From Pseudomonas sp. KBW05 (GTDB taxonomy: Bacteria; Pseudomonadota; Gammaproteobacteria; Pseudomonadales; Pseudomonadaceae), in assembly GCF_003852405.1 (NCBI RefSeq), contig NZ_QAJM01000022.1, forward strand, positions 1 through 47,543: a stretch of 47,543 nucleotides of DNA, given 5' to 3'. A model generated the notes under the pieces. That model saw only the letters and a program-made list of their open reading frames with translations. It made no database searches and was not told where the DNA came from. This document shows positions 28,807 to 38,577 of the stretch, one piece after another. Position 1 is the stretch's first letter, and the number at the start of each line of letters is the position of its first letter. The translations under genes and the position numbers were made by a program.

Positions 28807-30471
28807 ATGGCGTACTACCGCACTCCTCATGACGTTACCGCTCTGCCCGCCTGGCAAGCGCTCAATCAACACCGCCAAGCCATGCAGGATTTCAGCATGC
28901 GCGACGCGTTCAATGCCGATCCTCAGCGTTTTTCCCAGTTCACCTTGAGCAGCTGCGGACTTTTCCTCGATTACTCGAAAAACCTGATCACCAGCGAAAC
29001 CCGTGATTTGCTGGTGGCCCTGGCCAAGGAAGTCGACCTCAAGGCCGCGATCAACGCGCTGTATGCCGGCGAGCCGGTCAACTCCTCCGAAGGCCGCCCT
29101 GCCCTGCACACCGCACTGCGCCGCCCGGTGGGTGACAAGCTGTCGGTCAACGGCGTGAATATCATGCCGGATGTGCATAAGGTGCTGAACCAGATCACTG
29201 ACCTGGTCGGCCGCATCCACGACGGCCTGTGGCGTGGCTACACCGAAAAACCGATCACCGACGTGGTGAACATCGGCATCGGTGGCTCGTTCCTCGGCCC
29301 GGAGCTGGTGTCCGAAGCGCTGTTGTCCTACGCCCACAAAGGCGTGCGCTGCCACTACCTGGCGAACATCGACGGCAGTGAGTTCCACGAGCTGACCATG
29401 AAGCTGCGCGCCGAGACCACGCTGTTTATCGTCTCGTCGAAATCCTTCAATACCCTCGAAACCCTGAAAAACGCCCAGGCCGCCCGCGCCTGGTACCTGG
29501 CCCAGGGTGGCTCGGAAGCCGAGCTGTACCGCCACTTCATCGCCGTATCGAGCAACAACGCGGCGGCCGTGGCGTTCGGTATCCGTGAAGAAAACATCTT
29601 CCCGATGTGGGACTGGGTCGGCGGCCGTTACTCGCTGTGGTCGGCTATCGGCTTGCCGATTGCCTTGGCCATCGGCATGTCCAACTTCAAGGAATTGCTG
29701 TCCGGTGCCTACACCATGGACCAGCACTTCCAGAACGCCCCGTTCGAACAGAACATGCCGGTGCTGCTGGGCCTGCTGGGCGTGTGGTACGGCAACTTCT
29801 GGGGTGCGCAGAGCCACGCGATCCTGCCGTACGACCACTACCTGCGTAACATCACCAAGCACTTGCAACAGCTGGACATGGAATCCAACGGCAAGAGCGT
29901 GCGCCAGGACGGCACGCCCGTGTCCACCGATACCGGCCCGGTCATCTGGGGCGGCGTCGGCTGCAATGGCCAGCACGCTTACCACCAGTTGCTGCACCAG
30001 GGGACCCAACTGATCCCGGCCGACTTTATCGTGCCGATTGTCAGCTTCAACCCGGTGTCCGACCACCATCAGTGGCTCTATGCCAACTGCCTGTCGCAAA
30101 GCCAGGCGCTGATGCTCGGCAAGACCCGCAGCGAAGCCGAAGCCGAGCTGCGCGACAAGGGCATCGCCGAAGAAGAAGTGCAGAAGCTGGCGCCGCACAA
30201 GGTGATCCCGGGCAACCGTCCGAGCAACACCCTGGTGGTGGAACGCATCAGCCCGCGTCGCCTGGGCGCACTGGTGGCCATGTACGAGCACAAGGTGTTC
30301 GTGCAGAGCGTGATCTGGGGCATCAACGCCTTCGACCAATGGGGCGTGGAGCTGGGCAAAGAGCTGGGCAAGGGCGTGTACAACCGCCTGACCGGCGCCG
30401 AAGAAGCCGTGGCGGATGACGCCTCGACCCAAGGCTTGATCAACTATTTCCGCGGTCGTCACCGCGGCTGA
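28807..30471 (+). CDS. pgi: Glucose-6-phosphate isomerase
   Basis: This 554-residue enzyme interconverts glucose 6-phosphate and fructose 6-phosphate. Pseudomonads use it mainly in gluconeogenesis and in the Entner-Doudoroff cycle. Conserved motifs are [28 protein letters not shown] and the C-terminal signature that includes [14 protein letters not shown]. The ATG at 28807 ([11 protein letters not shown]) has an AAGGAAA ribosome-binding site at normal spacing. The frame stays open 25 codons further upstream, but that part does not look like the family. Confidence 0.97.
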   Translation: MAYYRTPHDVTALPAWQALNQHRQAMQDFSMRDAFNADPQRFSQFTLSSCGLFLDYSKNLITSETRDLLVALAKEVDLKAAINALYAGEPVNSSEGRPALHTALRRPVGDKLSVNGVNIMPDVHKVLNQITDLVGRIHDGLWRGYTEKPITDVVNIGIGGSFLGPELVSEALLSYAHKGVRCHYLANIDGSEFHELTMKLRAETTLFIVSSKSFNTLETLKNAQAARAWYLAQGGSEAELYRHFIAVSSNNAAAVAFGIREENIFPMWDWVGGRYSLWSAIGLPIALAIGMSNFKELLSGAYTMDQHFQNAPFEQNMPVLLGLLGVWYGNFWGAQSHAILPYDHYLRNITKHLQQLDMESNGKSVRQDGTPVSTDTGPVIWGGVGCNGQHAYHQLLHQGTQLIPADFIVPIVSFNPVSDHHQWLYANCLSQSQALMLGKTRSEAEAELRDKGIAEEEVQKLAPHKVIPGNRPSNTLVVERISPRRLGALVAMYEHKVFVQSVIWGINAFDQWGVELGKELGKGVYNRLTGAEEAVADDASTQGLINYFRGRHRG

Positions 30472-30480
30472 TCCTGCCCC

Positions 30481-30516
30481 TTCAAGGCCAACGTCCGTTT
30501 GGACGTTGGCCTTGAA
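30481..30516. terminator. Perfect 16-bp inverted repeat after pgi
   Basis: 30481-30496 pairs fully with 30501-30516 around a GTTT loop. It starts nine bases past the pgi stop. No T tract follows on either strand, so it may act as a 3' stabiliser or Rho-assisted end rather than a classic terminator. Confidence 0.65.
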
Positions 30517-30554
30517 CCCTCCCCCCACAGCGTGCATCTTTATGACTTGTGCCT

Positions 30555-30567
30555 AAAACAAGAATAA
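30555..30567 (+). promoter_or_regulatory. Candidate Hfq/Crc-binding A-rich motif at the acs ribosome-binding site
   Basis: AAAACAAGAATAA fits repeated AANAANAA, the sequence that Hfq with Crc recognises on catabolite-repressed mRNAs. It runs straight into AAGGA, nine bases before the acs ATG. Binding there would block translation, and CrcZ, encoded in this window, would relieve it. Inference from sequence only. Confidence 0.55.
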
Positions 30568-30576
30568 GGACCGCTC

Positions 30577-32514
30577 ATGTTCGATATCAGCACGTTTCCC
30601 ACCGCCGATGCCGTGCGCCGCGCTGCGCAACTCAGCCAAGAGGACTACAGGCGCCTCTATCGCCAATCCATCGAGCAACCCGATACCTTCTGGGCCGAAC
30701 AGGCCAAGGTTTTTCTCGACTGGATCAGCCCCTGGCACACCGTTCAGCACTCGGACATCCACACCGGCGCTGCGCAATGGTTCGCCGGCGGCCAACTGAA
30801 TGTCAGTTACAACTGCATCGACCGTCACCTGGCGCACCGCGCTGAGCAAACGGCTTTCATCTGGGAAGGCGACGATCCGACACAATCCTCCACAATCACC
30901 TACCGCCAGCTGCACGAAAACGTCAGCCGCCTGGCCAACGTGCTGAAAGGCCGTGGTGTGAAGAAGGGCGACCGGGTGTGCATCTACATGCCGATGATCC
31001 CGGAGGCGGCCTACGCCATGCTGGCCTGCACACGCATTGGCGCGGTGCACTCGGTGGTGTTTGGTGGGTTTTCGCCGGATGCCTTGCGCGACCGCATCCT
31101 CGACGCCGACTGCCGCACGGTGATCACCGCCGACGAAGGCGTGCGCGGCGGCAAGCCGGTGGCGCTGAAACAGAATGTCGATAAAGCCCTGGCCAGTTGC
31201 CCGAATGTCAGCACCGTATTGGTGGTGGAACGCACCGGCGCAAAGGTGAACTGGAGCGAAGACCGCGATCTCAAGTATCAACAAGCCCTCGACGCCGCCA
31301 GCGCCGACTGCCCGCCCGAGCCGATGGACGCCGAAGACCCGCTGTTCATCCTCTACACCTCCGGCAGCACTGGCAAACCCAAAGGCGTGCTGCACACCAC
31401 CGGCGGCTATCTGCTGCAAGCGGCGATGACCTTCAAGTACGTGCTCGACTACCGCGACGGCGAAGTGTTCTGGTGCACCGCAGATGTGGGCTGGGTCACC
31501 GGCCACAGCTACATCGTGTACGGCCCGCTGGCCAATGGCGCGACGTCGCTGATGTTCGAGGGCGTGCCGAGCTACCCGGACAGCTCGCGCTTCTGGCAGG
31601 TGATCGACAAACATCTGGTCAACATCTTCTACACCGCGCCGACCGCCCTGCGTGCCTTGATGCGTGAAGGCCACGGCCCGCTGGAGAATACGTCCCGCGC
31701 CAGCCTGCGTTTGCTCGGCAGCGTGGGCGAGCCGATCAACCCCGAAGCCTGGGACTGGTACTTCAATGCCGTCGGCGAGCAACGCTGCCCGATCGTGGAC
31801 ACGTGGTGGCAGACCGAGACCGGCGGCATCATGCTCAGCCCGCTGGTGAGCGCGCAGCGGATCAAGCCGGGCTGCGCGACCCAGCCGATGTTTGGCGTAC
31901 AACCCGTGTTGCTGGATGAGCAAGGCAAGGTCATCAACGGCGCCGGCAGTGGCGTACTCGCGATCAAGGCCAGTTGGCCGGGGCAGATCCGCAGCGTCTA
32001 CGGCGACCCACAGCGCATGATCGACACCTATTTCAAACCTTACCCCGGCTACTACTTCACTGGCGACGGCGCGCGGCGCGATGAGGACGGCGACTATTGG
32101 ATCACCGGGCGCATCGACGATGTGATCAACGTCTCCGGGCACCGTATCGGCACGGCTGAAGTGGAAAGCGCCCTGGTCCTGCATGACCTGGTGGCCGAGG
32201 CCGCCGTGGTGGGCTACCCCCATGATGTCAAAGGCCAGGGCATCTACGCCTTTGTCACCCCGATGAATGGCGTCACCCCCGACGATGCACTAAAAAAACA
32301 CCTGTTGGAGCTGGTCAGCAAGGAAATCGGCAGCTTTGCCAAGCCGGAACTGATCCAATGGGCGCCTGCCTTGCCGAAGACCCGCTCCGGCAAAATCATG
32401 CGCAGGATTTTGCGCAAGATCGCCTGCAACGAACTGGACAGCCTCGGTGACACGTCCACCCTTGCCGATCCCAGCGTGGTGGATGGCCTGATCGACAAAC
32501 GCCTGAACCGTTAG
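30577..32514 (+). CDS. acs: Acetyl-coenzyme A synthetase
   Basis: This 645-residue enzyme activates acetate to acetyl-CoA through acetyl-AMP. The AMP-binding P-loop [11 protein letters not shown] is near residues 257-267. The C-terminal domain carries [11 protein letters not shown] near residue 606, whose lysine is the site of reversible acetylation in the family. Length is normal. It follows pgi after a long palindrome and has its own possible post-transcriptional control site. Pseudomonads often have a second copy elsewhere (acsA/acsB), so the exact symbol is uncertain. Confidence 0.94.
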   Translation: MFDISTFPTADAVRRAAQLSQEDYRRLYRQSIEQPDTFWAEQAKVFLDWISPWHTVQHSDIHTGAAQWFAGGQLNVSYNCIDRHLAHRAEQTAFIWEGDDPTQSSTITYRQLHENVSRLANVLKGRGVKKGDRVCIYMPMIPEAAYAMLACTRIGAVHSVVFGGFSPDALRDRILDADCRTVITADEGVRGGKPVALKQNVDKALASCPNVSTVLVVERTGAKVNWSEDRDLKYQQALDAASADCPPEPMDAEDPLFILYTSGSTGKPKGVLHTTGGYLLQAAMTFKYVLDYRDGEVFWCTADVGWVTGHSYIVYGPLANGATSLMFEGVPSYPDSSRFWQVIDKHLVNIFYTAPTALRALMREGHGPLENTSRASLRLLGSVGEPINPEAWDWYFNAVGEQRCPIVDTWWQTETGGIMLSPLVSAQRIKPGCATQPMFGVQPVLLDEQGKVINGAGSGVLAIKASWPGQIRSVYGDPQRMIDTYFKPYPGYYFTGDGARRDEDGDYWITGRIDDVINVSGHRIGTAEVESALVLHDLVAEAAVVGYPHDVKGQGIYAFVTPMNGVTPDDALKKHLLELVSKEIGSFAKPELIQWAPALPKTRSGKIMRRILRKIACNELDSLGDTSTLADPSVVDGLIDKRLNR

Positions 32515-32530
32515 GAAAACCTGAGTCGCC

Positions 32531-33400
32531 ATGGAATTTATCCGCAGCCGTATCGAAAACCAGTTGATGAGCCTCACGGGGTTATCACTGGGCCAACTGG
32601 ACCTGGAAAACCCCAAGGGCGACCCCGGCCTGTTCGGACCCGACTCGGTCAGCTGGCAAGTCCATGGCGACTTCAGCAGCATGTTGATCGGCGGTATCAG
32701 CGCCTTGATGCTGCAAGCCTTGCACCCGCTAGCCCTGGCCGGCGTATGGGACCACTCGAACTTTCGCCAGGACATGCTCGGGCGCTTACGGCGCACGTCG
32801 CAGTTCATTTCCGGCACCACCTTTGGCTCGCGCAAGGACGCCGAGTGGTTGATCGAAAAAGTGCGCACCATTCACCTGCAAGTGGTCGGCCATGCACCGG
32901 ACGGCCGGGCGTATGCGGCCAGCGACCCGGAGTTGCTGACCTGGGTGCATGTGGCGGAGGTCAGCAACTTCCTCGCCGCCCACCTGCGCTACCGCAACCC
33001 GCACCTTTCGGGGCGTGACCAGGACCGCTACTACGCAGAAATCGCCCTGGTCGCCGAACAACTGGGCGCGCGGCATGTGCCGCGCTCGCGGCAGGAAGTG
33101 TCGGATTACCTGGCACGTATCCGCCCACAGCTGTTGTGCGACGAACGCAGCCGCGAAGTGTTGCGCCTGCTGCTCAATGCCCCAGCCCCAAGCACCTTGG
33201 CCAAGCCGTTTGGCGCATTAATGATGCAGGCCGGGATCGACCTGCTGCCGGACTGGGCCAGCGCCATGCTCGACCAGCACCAGAGCCCGCTGCAACGCCA
33301 GATGATCCGCGCCGGGGTCAAGCGCAGTGCGCCGTTGCTGCGCTGGGCGATGCGCAATGGTTCAGTACAGCGGGCGCATCGGCGGATGGGGTTGATGTAG
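32531..33400 (+). CDS. Oxygenase MpaB-like protein (DUF2236)
   Basis: This 289-residue protein matches the DUF2236 family, which includes the rubber oxygenase Lcp and fungal MpaB. Family features seen are an N-terminal segment DPGLFGPDSVSWQVHGD, ALHPLALAGVWDHS with a candidate haem-ligand histidine, and a second histidine in TWVHVAEVSNF. It is mostly helical with no signal peptide. It starts 16 bases after acs and may be co-transcribed. Its substrate is unknown. Confidence 0.8.
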   Translation: MEFIRSRIENQLMSLTGLSLGQLDLENPKGDPGLFGPDSVSWQVHGDFSSMLIGGISALMLQALHPLALAGVWDHSNFRQDMLGRLRRTSQFISGTTFGSRKDAEWLIEKVRTIHLQVVGHAPDGRAYAASDPELLTWVHVAEVSNFLAAHLRYRNPHLSGRDQDRYYAEIALVAEQLGARHVPRSRQEVSDYLARIRPQLLCDERSREVLRLLLNAPAPSTLAKPFGALMMQAGIDLLPDWASAMLDQHQSPLQRQMIRAGVKRSAPLLRWAMRNGSVQRAHRRMGLM

Positions 33401-33467
33401 GCCAGGCCCTATAGCTGTTAAACTCCGCGCCCATATTTACCCCCATTACTTAAGCAAGGCGCGCTCC

Positions 33468-34484
33468 ATGTCTCCCTTGAATCAGGCGCTGCGCGCCGCC
33501 CTCAATCATCGCCAAGACCTGATCAACGAGCTGCACGCCCAAGGCACCGACTGCTACCGCTTGTTCCATGGCAGCCAGGAAGGCGCCGGCGGCCTGACCA
33601 TCGACCGCTACGGCCCGCAATTGCTGGTGCAGAGCTTCCACCAGGCGCTGCAAACCGACGAGTTGCTGGACCTGCACCAGTTGATCAACCAATACATCGG
33701 CCTGGAATTGCTGCTGGTGTACAACGACCGTTCCCGTGGCAACTCGCGGATCGATCGCGAAGACACGGTGTACCGCGCCGAACCGGCGGCGCTGGAAGAC
33801 CTGGTCGGCCACGAATGGGGCCTCAATTACCGCGTGCGCGGGCGACATTCCGGGCAGGACCCGCTGCTGTTTCTCGACCTGCGCAACACCCGCGGCTGGG
33901 TCAAGGCCCACAGCGCCGGCAAAAGCGTGCTGAACCTGTTCGCCTACACCTGCGGCGTCGGCCTCAGCGCGGCGGCGGGCGGTGCCCGTGAAGTGTGCAA
34001 CCTGGACTTTGCCGAGGGCAACCTGGCGGTCGGTCGCGAAAACGGTGAGCTGAACCCGCAATTGCCGACCATGGAATTCGTGCAGTCCGACTACTTCCCG
34101 GCGATCCGCCAACTGGCCGGCCTGCCCATTACCCAGCGTCGCGGCCAGAAACTGCCGAGCTATCCACGCCTGGAACAGCGCCAGTACGACCTCGTGTTGC
34201 TCGACCCACCGGCCTGGGCCAAGAGCGCCTTCGGCACCGTTGACCTGTTGCGTGACTACCAAAGCCTGCTCAAGCCCGCACTGCTCGCCACGGCCGACAA
34301 TGGCGTGCTGATCTGCTGCAACAACCTGGCGAAGGTCAGCATGGATGACTGGCGCGAACAGGTGCTGCGTTGCGCGGAAAAAGCCGGGCGCCCCGTACGC
34401 GACTGGAAGATCATGACGCCGGGGGCGGATTTTCCTTCACAAGACCAGCAGCCACCGCTGAAAACGCTGATACTGCAACTGTAG
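33468..34484 (+). CDS. Class I SAM-dependent methyltransferase, RlmI-like
   Basis: This 338-residue protein has a Rossmann methyltransferase domain. The SAM-binding motif is VLNLFAYTCGVGLSAAAGG and the catalytic motif DPPAWAKS is near residue 246. It is related to the 23S rRNA methyltransferases RlmI/RlmK. The N-terminal part (about 1-130) has YRLFHGSQEGAGGLTIDRYG, as in that family. Target base not determined. It is separated from the DUF2236 gene by 67 bases. Confidence 0.85.
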   Translation: MSPLNQALRAALNHRQDLINELHAQGTDCYRLFHGSQEGAGGLTIDRYGPQLLVQSFHQALQTDELLDLHQLINQYIGLELLLVYNDRSRGNSRIDREDTVYRAEPAALEDLVGHEWGLNYRVRGRHSGQDPLLFLDLRNTRGWVKAHSAGKSVLNLFAYTCGVGLSAAAGGAREVCNLDFAEGNLAVGRENGELNPQLPTMEFVQSDYFPAIRQLAGLPITQRRGQKLPSYPRLEQRQYDLVLLDPPAWAKSAFGTVDLLRDYQSLLKPALLATADNGVLICCNNLAKVSMDDWREQVLRCAEKAGRPVRDWKIMTPGADFPSQDQQPPLKTLILQL

Positions 34485-34571
34485 GACGTGTCTCAAAAGC
34501 CCTGCCCTTCGGAACCGAAAACCCGTGCCATACTCCAAGGCACTCCTGTTTGACATAGATGGCGCCGCCCC

Positions 34572-37490
34572 ATGCCCAAAGGATTGATTCGCGCCACTGG
34601 CGCCTTGTTGACCGCCGTTGCCCTGTACAGCTTGCTGGGCTTTCTGATTTTGCCCGGCATTGCCCTGCGCATTGCCAACCAGCAACTGGCCAATTACGCC
34701 ACGGTGCCGGCCCGGATCGAGCGCATCGAGCTCAACCCGTTCAGCCTGGAACTGACGGTCTGGGGCCTGAAAATCGGCGAGCCCGGCAAAGAACAGATCG
34801 GTTTCGAACGCCTCTACGCCAACCTGCAGATCGACAGCCTGTGGACCCGCGCGCTGCACCTGGCCGATGTGCAATTGGACCAGCCCAAGACGGAGCTGCT
34901 GTTCGACAAGTCCGGCCAGTTGAACCTGGCGCAACTGTTCAAGATTCCGCCAAGCGAGCCAACCCCGGCCGACCCGAATGCCAAGCCCTTTCCGTTGCGG
35001 ATCGACGCCATCAAGCTGGCCGGCGGCTACGTGCACTTTGAAGACTTGCGTCCCAGCGAGCCCATCGAGTTCCTCTACGACAAGCTCGACTTCGAGCTGA
35101 AAAACCTCAGCACCCTGCCCGAAGACAATGCCGACATGACCCTGGTCGCCGCTGGCCCTGAAGGCGGGCAGATTGACTGGAAAGGCAACTTCAGCCTGGT
35201 GCCGATCACGTCCGAAGGTACGTTGAAGGTCACCGATGGCAAGATGAAGGCCTGGTGGCCGTATGTACGTGATGCGCTGCCGCTGGTGCTTGAAGACGGC
35301 GTGCTGAACTTCAGCACCGACTACAAATTCAGCCTGGCCAAAGAGACCGAGCTGAACCTGACCAACACTGCCGCCAGCATCGCACCGTTTGCCATCAAGG
35401 CCCCGGATGGCCGGCCACTGGTGCGCCTGGAGCGCCTGGACGTCAGCGAAACCACCGTGGACCTGGCCAAGCAACAGGTGGTGGTGGGCAAGATTCGCAG
35501 CAACAAACTGGAAACCTGGGCTGCCCGCGAAGCCGACGGCCAACTGGACTGGCAGAAACTGTTCGCCAGCCAGCCGAGCAAGCCGACCGCGAAGCCTGAA
35601 CCGGCCACCGCACCGGCCACTGCCGATTCGCCAAAAACAGCACCGGCCGCGCCAAGCAAGCCGTGGCAAGTGCTGCTCAAGGACGTGCAACTGCGTAACT
35701 ATCAGGTGCATCTGGCCGACCGTCAGGTCAAACCAGCCGTCGCGTTGGAGCTGGGCCCGCTGAACGTCGACGTGCAGAACTTCGACAGCCTCAACCAAAG
35801 CCCGTTTACCCTGAAGGTCGATACCGGCCTGGGCAAGCAGGGCAAGATCCTCGCGACGGGCGAGGTCAACTTGAACCCGATCAGTGCCAAACTCAAGGTC
35901 AATACCCAAGACATCGACCTGCGGGTTGCCCAGGCCTATATCAGCCCGTTTATTCGCCTGGAACTGCGTAGCGGCATGCTCGGCAGCAACCTGGATGTGA
36001 ACCTCAAAAGCGCCGATCCTCTGAAGCTGCAAATCACCGGACGCGCCCAGGTCGACCAGCTGCACACCCTCGACACCCTCAAGACCCGCGACTTCCTCAA
36101 ATGGCAGCGCCTGGTGGTCGAAGGCGTCAACTACCAGCACGGCGAGAGCCTGTCGATCGACAAGGTCAACCTCCTGCAACCCTATGCGCGTTTCATGATC
36201 AACGACGACCGCACCACCAACGTCGATGACTTGCTGATTCCACAAGCGCCCGATAAAAGCCCGAAACCGGCCAGCAAAGACAAGCCGCTGGGCATTCGTA
36301 TCGGGCAGATTGCGATCAACGACGGTTCGGCCAACTTTGCCGACTTCAGCCTGACACCCAACTTTGCCACCGCCATTCAGCAACTCAACGGGCAGATCGG
36401 CACGATCGACAGCCGCCAGGCCAAGCCCGCCAGCGTCGATATCAAGGGCAAGGTGGATCGCTACGCGCCGGTGACCATCAAGGGCAGCGTGAACCCGTTT
36501 GATCCGATGGCGGCGCTGGATATCGCCACCAGCTTCAAACGGGTCGAGTTGACGACCCTGACCCCCTACTCCGGCAAATTCGCCGGTTTCCGTATCCGCA
36601 AGGGCCGGCTCAATCTCGACCTGCATTACGTGATCACCAAAGGCCAGTTGAAAGCCGAAAACAAGGTGGTGGTCGAGCAACTGCAACTGGGCGAGAAAGT
36701 CGACAGCGCCGACGCCGTGGACTTGCCGATTCGCCTGGCCATCGCCTTGCTCAAGGACTCCGATGGCAAGATCTCCATCGAGCTGCCGGTGACGGGCGAC
36801 CTCAACAACCCACAGTTCAGCGTGATGCCGATCGTGTGGCAAACCCTGCGCAACCTGGTGGTGCGCGCGGCAACGGCACCGTTCAAGTTTATCGGTGGGT
36901 TGGTTACCGGCGGTGGCGCGGAGGACTTGGGCAATGTGTCCTTCGCCGCAGGTTCCAGCGAGCTGAACAAGGACGCCGAAGGCGCCTTGAACACCCTGGC
37001 CAAGGCCCTGAAAGAACGCCCGGCCCTGCGCCTGGAAATCGAAGGCACGGCCGCTGCCAGCAGCGACGGGCCGTTCCTGGCCGCCGAACGTCTGGAGCGT
37101 GAATACCAATACAACTACTACAAGATCCTCCAGCGACGTGGCGACAAGGTTCCCGCCCAGGCCTCGCTGCTGGTTGTACCGGAGAAGGAAAAGGCGCCGT
37201 TGCTGGAAGGCATCTACCGTACCCGCCTGAAACAACAACCTCCGGCAGAATGGAAAGACCTGAGCGACAGCGACCGCACCGCGAAGCTGCGTGACGGCGT
37301 GATCAAGTTCTGGAGCACCAGTGACGTACTGCTGCGCCAACTCGGCCAGGACCGTGCAAGCACCATCAAGGACTACCTGGTGGACAAGGGCCAGCTGGAA
37401 GATGACCGGGTGTACTTCATTGATGCCAACCTGGGTCAGGCGGAGAAAGATGGTCGGGTGGTGACACCGTTGCATCTGGATGCCGAGTAA
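34572..37490 (+). CDS. Large AsmA-like DUF748 protein with C-terminal OmpA-like segment
   Basis: This 972-residue envelope protein begins with one membrane helix (about 7-30), followed by a long, periplasmic, beta-rich region of repeated DUF748 units (AsmA/TamB-like bridging fold). A low-complexity Pro/Ala/Lys stretch lies near residues 335-360. Near 795-840 a segment (VSFAAGSSELNKDAEGALN) resembles the start of OmpA-type peptidoglycan-binding domains. AsmA-like proteins are implicated in moving phospholipids between membranes, but this one's role is unknown. It is transcribed alone and followed by REP repeats. Confidence 0.85.
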   Translation: MPKGLIRATGALLTAVALYSLLGFLILPGIALRIANQQLANYATVPARIERIELNPFSLELTVWGLKIGEPGKEQIGFERLYANLQIDSLWTRALHLADVQLDQPKTELLFDKSGQLNLAQLFKIPPSEPTPADPNAKPFPLRIDAIKLAGGYVHFEDLRPSEPIEFLYDKLDFELKNLSTLPEDNADMTLVAAGPEGGQIDWKGNFSLVPITSEGTLKVTDGKMKAWWPYVRDALPLVLEDGVLNFSTDYKFSLAKETELNLTNTAASIAPFAIKAPDGRPLVRLERLDVSETTVDLAKQQVVVGKIRSNKLETWAAREADGQLDWQKLFASQPSKPTAKPEPATAPATADSPKTAPAAPSKPWQVLLKDVQLRNYQVHLADRQVKPAVALELGPLNVDVQNFDSLNQSPFTLKVDTGLGKQGKILATGEVNLNPISAKLKVNTQDIDLRVAQAYISPFIRLELRSGMLGSNLDVNLKSADPLKLQITGRAQVDQLHTLDTLKTRDFLKWQRLVVEGVNYQHGESLSIDKVNLLQPYARFMINDDRTTNVDDLLIPQAPDKSPKPASKDKPLGIRIGQIAINDGSANFADFSLTPNFATAIQQLNGQIGTIDSRQAKPASVDIKGKVDRYAPVTIKGSVNPFDPMAALDIATSFKRVELTTLTPYSGKFAGFRIRKGRLNLDLHYVITKGQLKAENKVVVEQLQLGEKVDSADAVDLPIRLAIALLKDSDGKISIELPVTGDLNNPQFSVMPIVWQTLRNLVVRAATAPFKFIGGLVTGGGAEDLGNVSFAAGSSELNKDAEGALNTLAKALKERPALRLEIEGTAAASSDGPFLAAERLEREYQYNYYKILQRRGDKVPAQASLLVVPEKEKAPLLEGIYRTRLKQQPPAEWKDLSDSDRTAKLRDGVIKFWSTSDVLLRQLGQDRASTIKDYLVDKGQLEDDRVYFIDANLGQAEKDGRVVTPLHLDAE

Positions 37491-37513
37491 GCAGCGAGTA
37501 TTGCAAATGTAAG

Positions 37514-37618
37514 TGTGGGAGCGGGCTTGTGTGGGAGCGGGCTTGCTCGCGAAGGCGGTGTGTCATTCACACATCAGTTGACTGATCCACCGCCTTCGCG
37601 AGCAAGCCCGCTCCCACA
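37514..37618. repeat. REP pair (perfect 31-bp inverted repeat) with partial duplication
   Basis: 37530-37560 is the exact inverse of 37588-37618, a REP pair of the Pseudomonas GTGGGAGCGGGCTTGCTCGC type, with a 27-base spacer. The first 16 bases of the left arm are duplicated in direct orientation at 37514-37529. It lies in a 310-base gap after the DUF748 gene. A small inverted repeat (37697-37703 with 37708-37714) lies beyond it, and no gene is supported there. Confidence 0.93.
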
Positions 37619-37663
37619 TTGGTTCTGCGTCGCCTCGGAATCCTTATTCCAAGCCACAATAGA

Positions 37664-37693
37664 ACAGGCCCCGACACAAGTGCCGGGGCCTGT
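37664..37693 (-). terminator. Hairpin terminator between the DUF748 and BON genes
   Basis: A 10-bp stem (37664-37673 with 37684-37693), with a further CAC/GTG pairing inside, lies between two convergent genes. It could serve either strand. The flanking T content is weak on both. Confidence 0.6.
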
Positions 37694-37800
37694 AATGACC
37701 ACATCCCTGTGGTCGGTCGCATGAACACGTGAGGTGCATTGAGCGGATATCTGGCTCGCTCGTTGCCGCCGACGCTTTGTTCAAGACGATACGTTGGGCA

Positions 37801-38424
37801 TTACTCTGCTTTCAGGCCATCGGCCGATACAGCTTTAACGCCTTTGATTTGCTTGGTGATGTTCACCGCGGTGGTTTTCTGTGCTTCGGTCACTGCAGCA
37901 GTCGAAGACAGGGAAACGACACCTTTGTTGGTTTCGACTTTGATGTCGGTGCCAGGAATGCCTTTCTCGGTTACCAGGTCAGCTTTCACTTTGGTGGTGA
38001 TCCAGGTATCGGAAGTAGACTCTTTGGCGCCAGCGGCAGCGCTTTTGGTCTTGTCTACGTTGTCGGCTTTGTAGGCACCGCCAGCATGCAGGCTGTCAGC
38101 AGAGACCGCTTTCACGCCTTTGATTTTCTTGGTGATCGCAACAGCGGTGGCTTTCTGCGATTCGGAGATTTCTACGTCAGACGACAGGGTAACCACACCT
38201 TTGTTGGTTTCAACCTTGATATCCGAGCCTGGAATGCCCTTTTCGGTCAGCAGGTCAGCTTTGACTTTGGTGGTGATCCAAGTGTCCGAGGTGGACTCCT
38301 TGGCTTTGGTCACTTCGCCGGCGGCCAGGGTCATAGGCGCTTGAGAAGTCTGAGCAAAGGCAACGTTGGCCATGGCCAGGGTCAGGGCGGTAGCAGTGGC
38401 GGTAGCGAGAGCGAACTTCTTCAT
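37801..38424 (-). CDS. Secreted protein with two BON domains (OsmY-like)
   Basis: This 207-residue protein has a signal peptide (1-24, cut after AFA) and two BON domains at about 47-112 and 138-203. The two are near copies: TSDTWITTKVKADL and IKVETNKGVV recur 91 residues apart, showing an internal duplication. BON proteins such as OsmY bind membranes or act as periplasmic chaperones under osmotic stress. I place the start at 38424, behind AGGAGT. The frame stays open further upstream, but that part covers the promoter. A sigma-54-type promoter and possible enhancer lie upstream. Confidence 0.9.
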   Translation of the reverse strand: MKKFALATATATALTLAMANVAFAQTSQAPMTLAAGEVTKAKESTSDTWITTKVKADLLTEKGIPGSDIKVETNKGVVTLSSDVEISESQKATAVAITKKIKGVKAVSADSLHAGGAYKADNVDKTKSAAAGAKESTSDTWITTKVKADLVTEKGIPGTDIKVETNKGVVSLSSTAAVTEAQKTTAVNITKQIKGVKAVSADGLKAE

Positions 38425-38493
38425 ACGAGTAACTCCTGTTTTATTAATAGTCTGCAGTGTGTGTACCTTGATGCTGCAGCGTTGATAGAGATA

Positions 38494-38511
38494 TTGCAGG
38501 CGCTGTGCCAA
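38494..38511 (-). promoter_or_regulatory. Sigma-54-type promoter of the BON-domain gene
   Basis: On the minus strand TTGGCACAGCGCCTGCAA has the invariant GG (38509-38508) and GC (38497-38496) exactly ten bases apart, close to the consensus TGGCAC-N5-TTGCA. Transcription would start near 38484, leaving a leader of about 60 bases. Confidence 0.75.
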
Positions 38512-38577
38512 GTTTCGCAGACCCATAAAACCCTTTTAAAACAATGACTTATAAAAACAGCTAATTTCCGGAATCGT

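Noticed and set aside
28708-30537. Antisense frame of 609 codons opposite pgi
   Set aside because: Shadow of a highly conserved enzyme gene.
34437-37475. Antisense open frame of 1012 codons opposite the DUF748 gene
   Set aside because: It mirrors the DUF748 frame, has no family resemblance and no ribosome-binding site. Long antisense frames are a by-product of high-GC codon use.
38425-38526. N-terminal extension of the BON protein
   Set aside because: It would place the promoter inside the coding region and bury the signal peptide. AGGAGT precedes the start at 38424.
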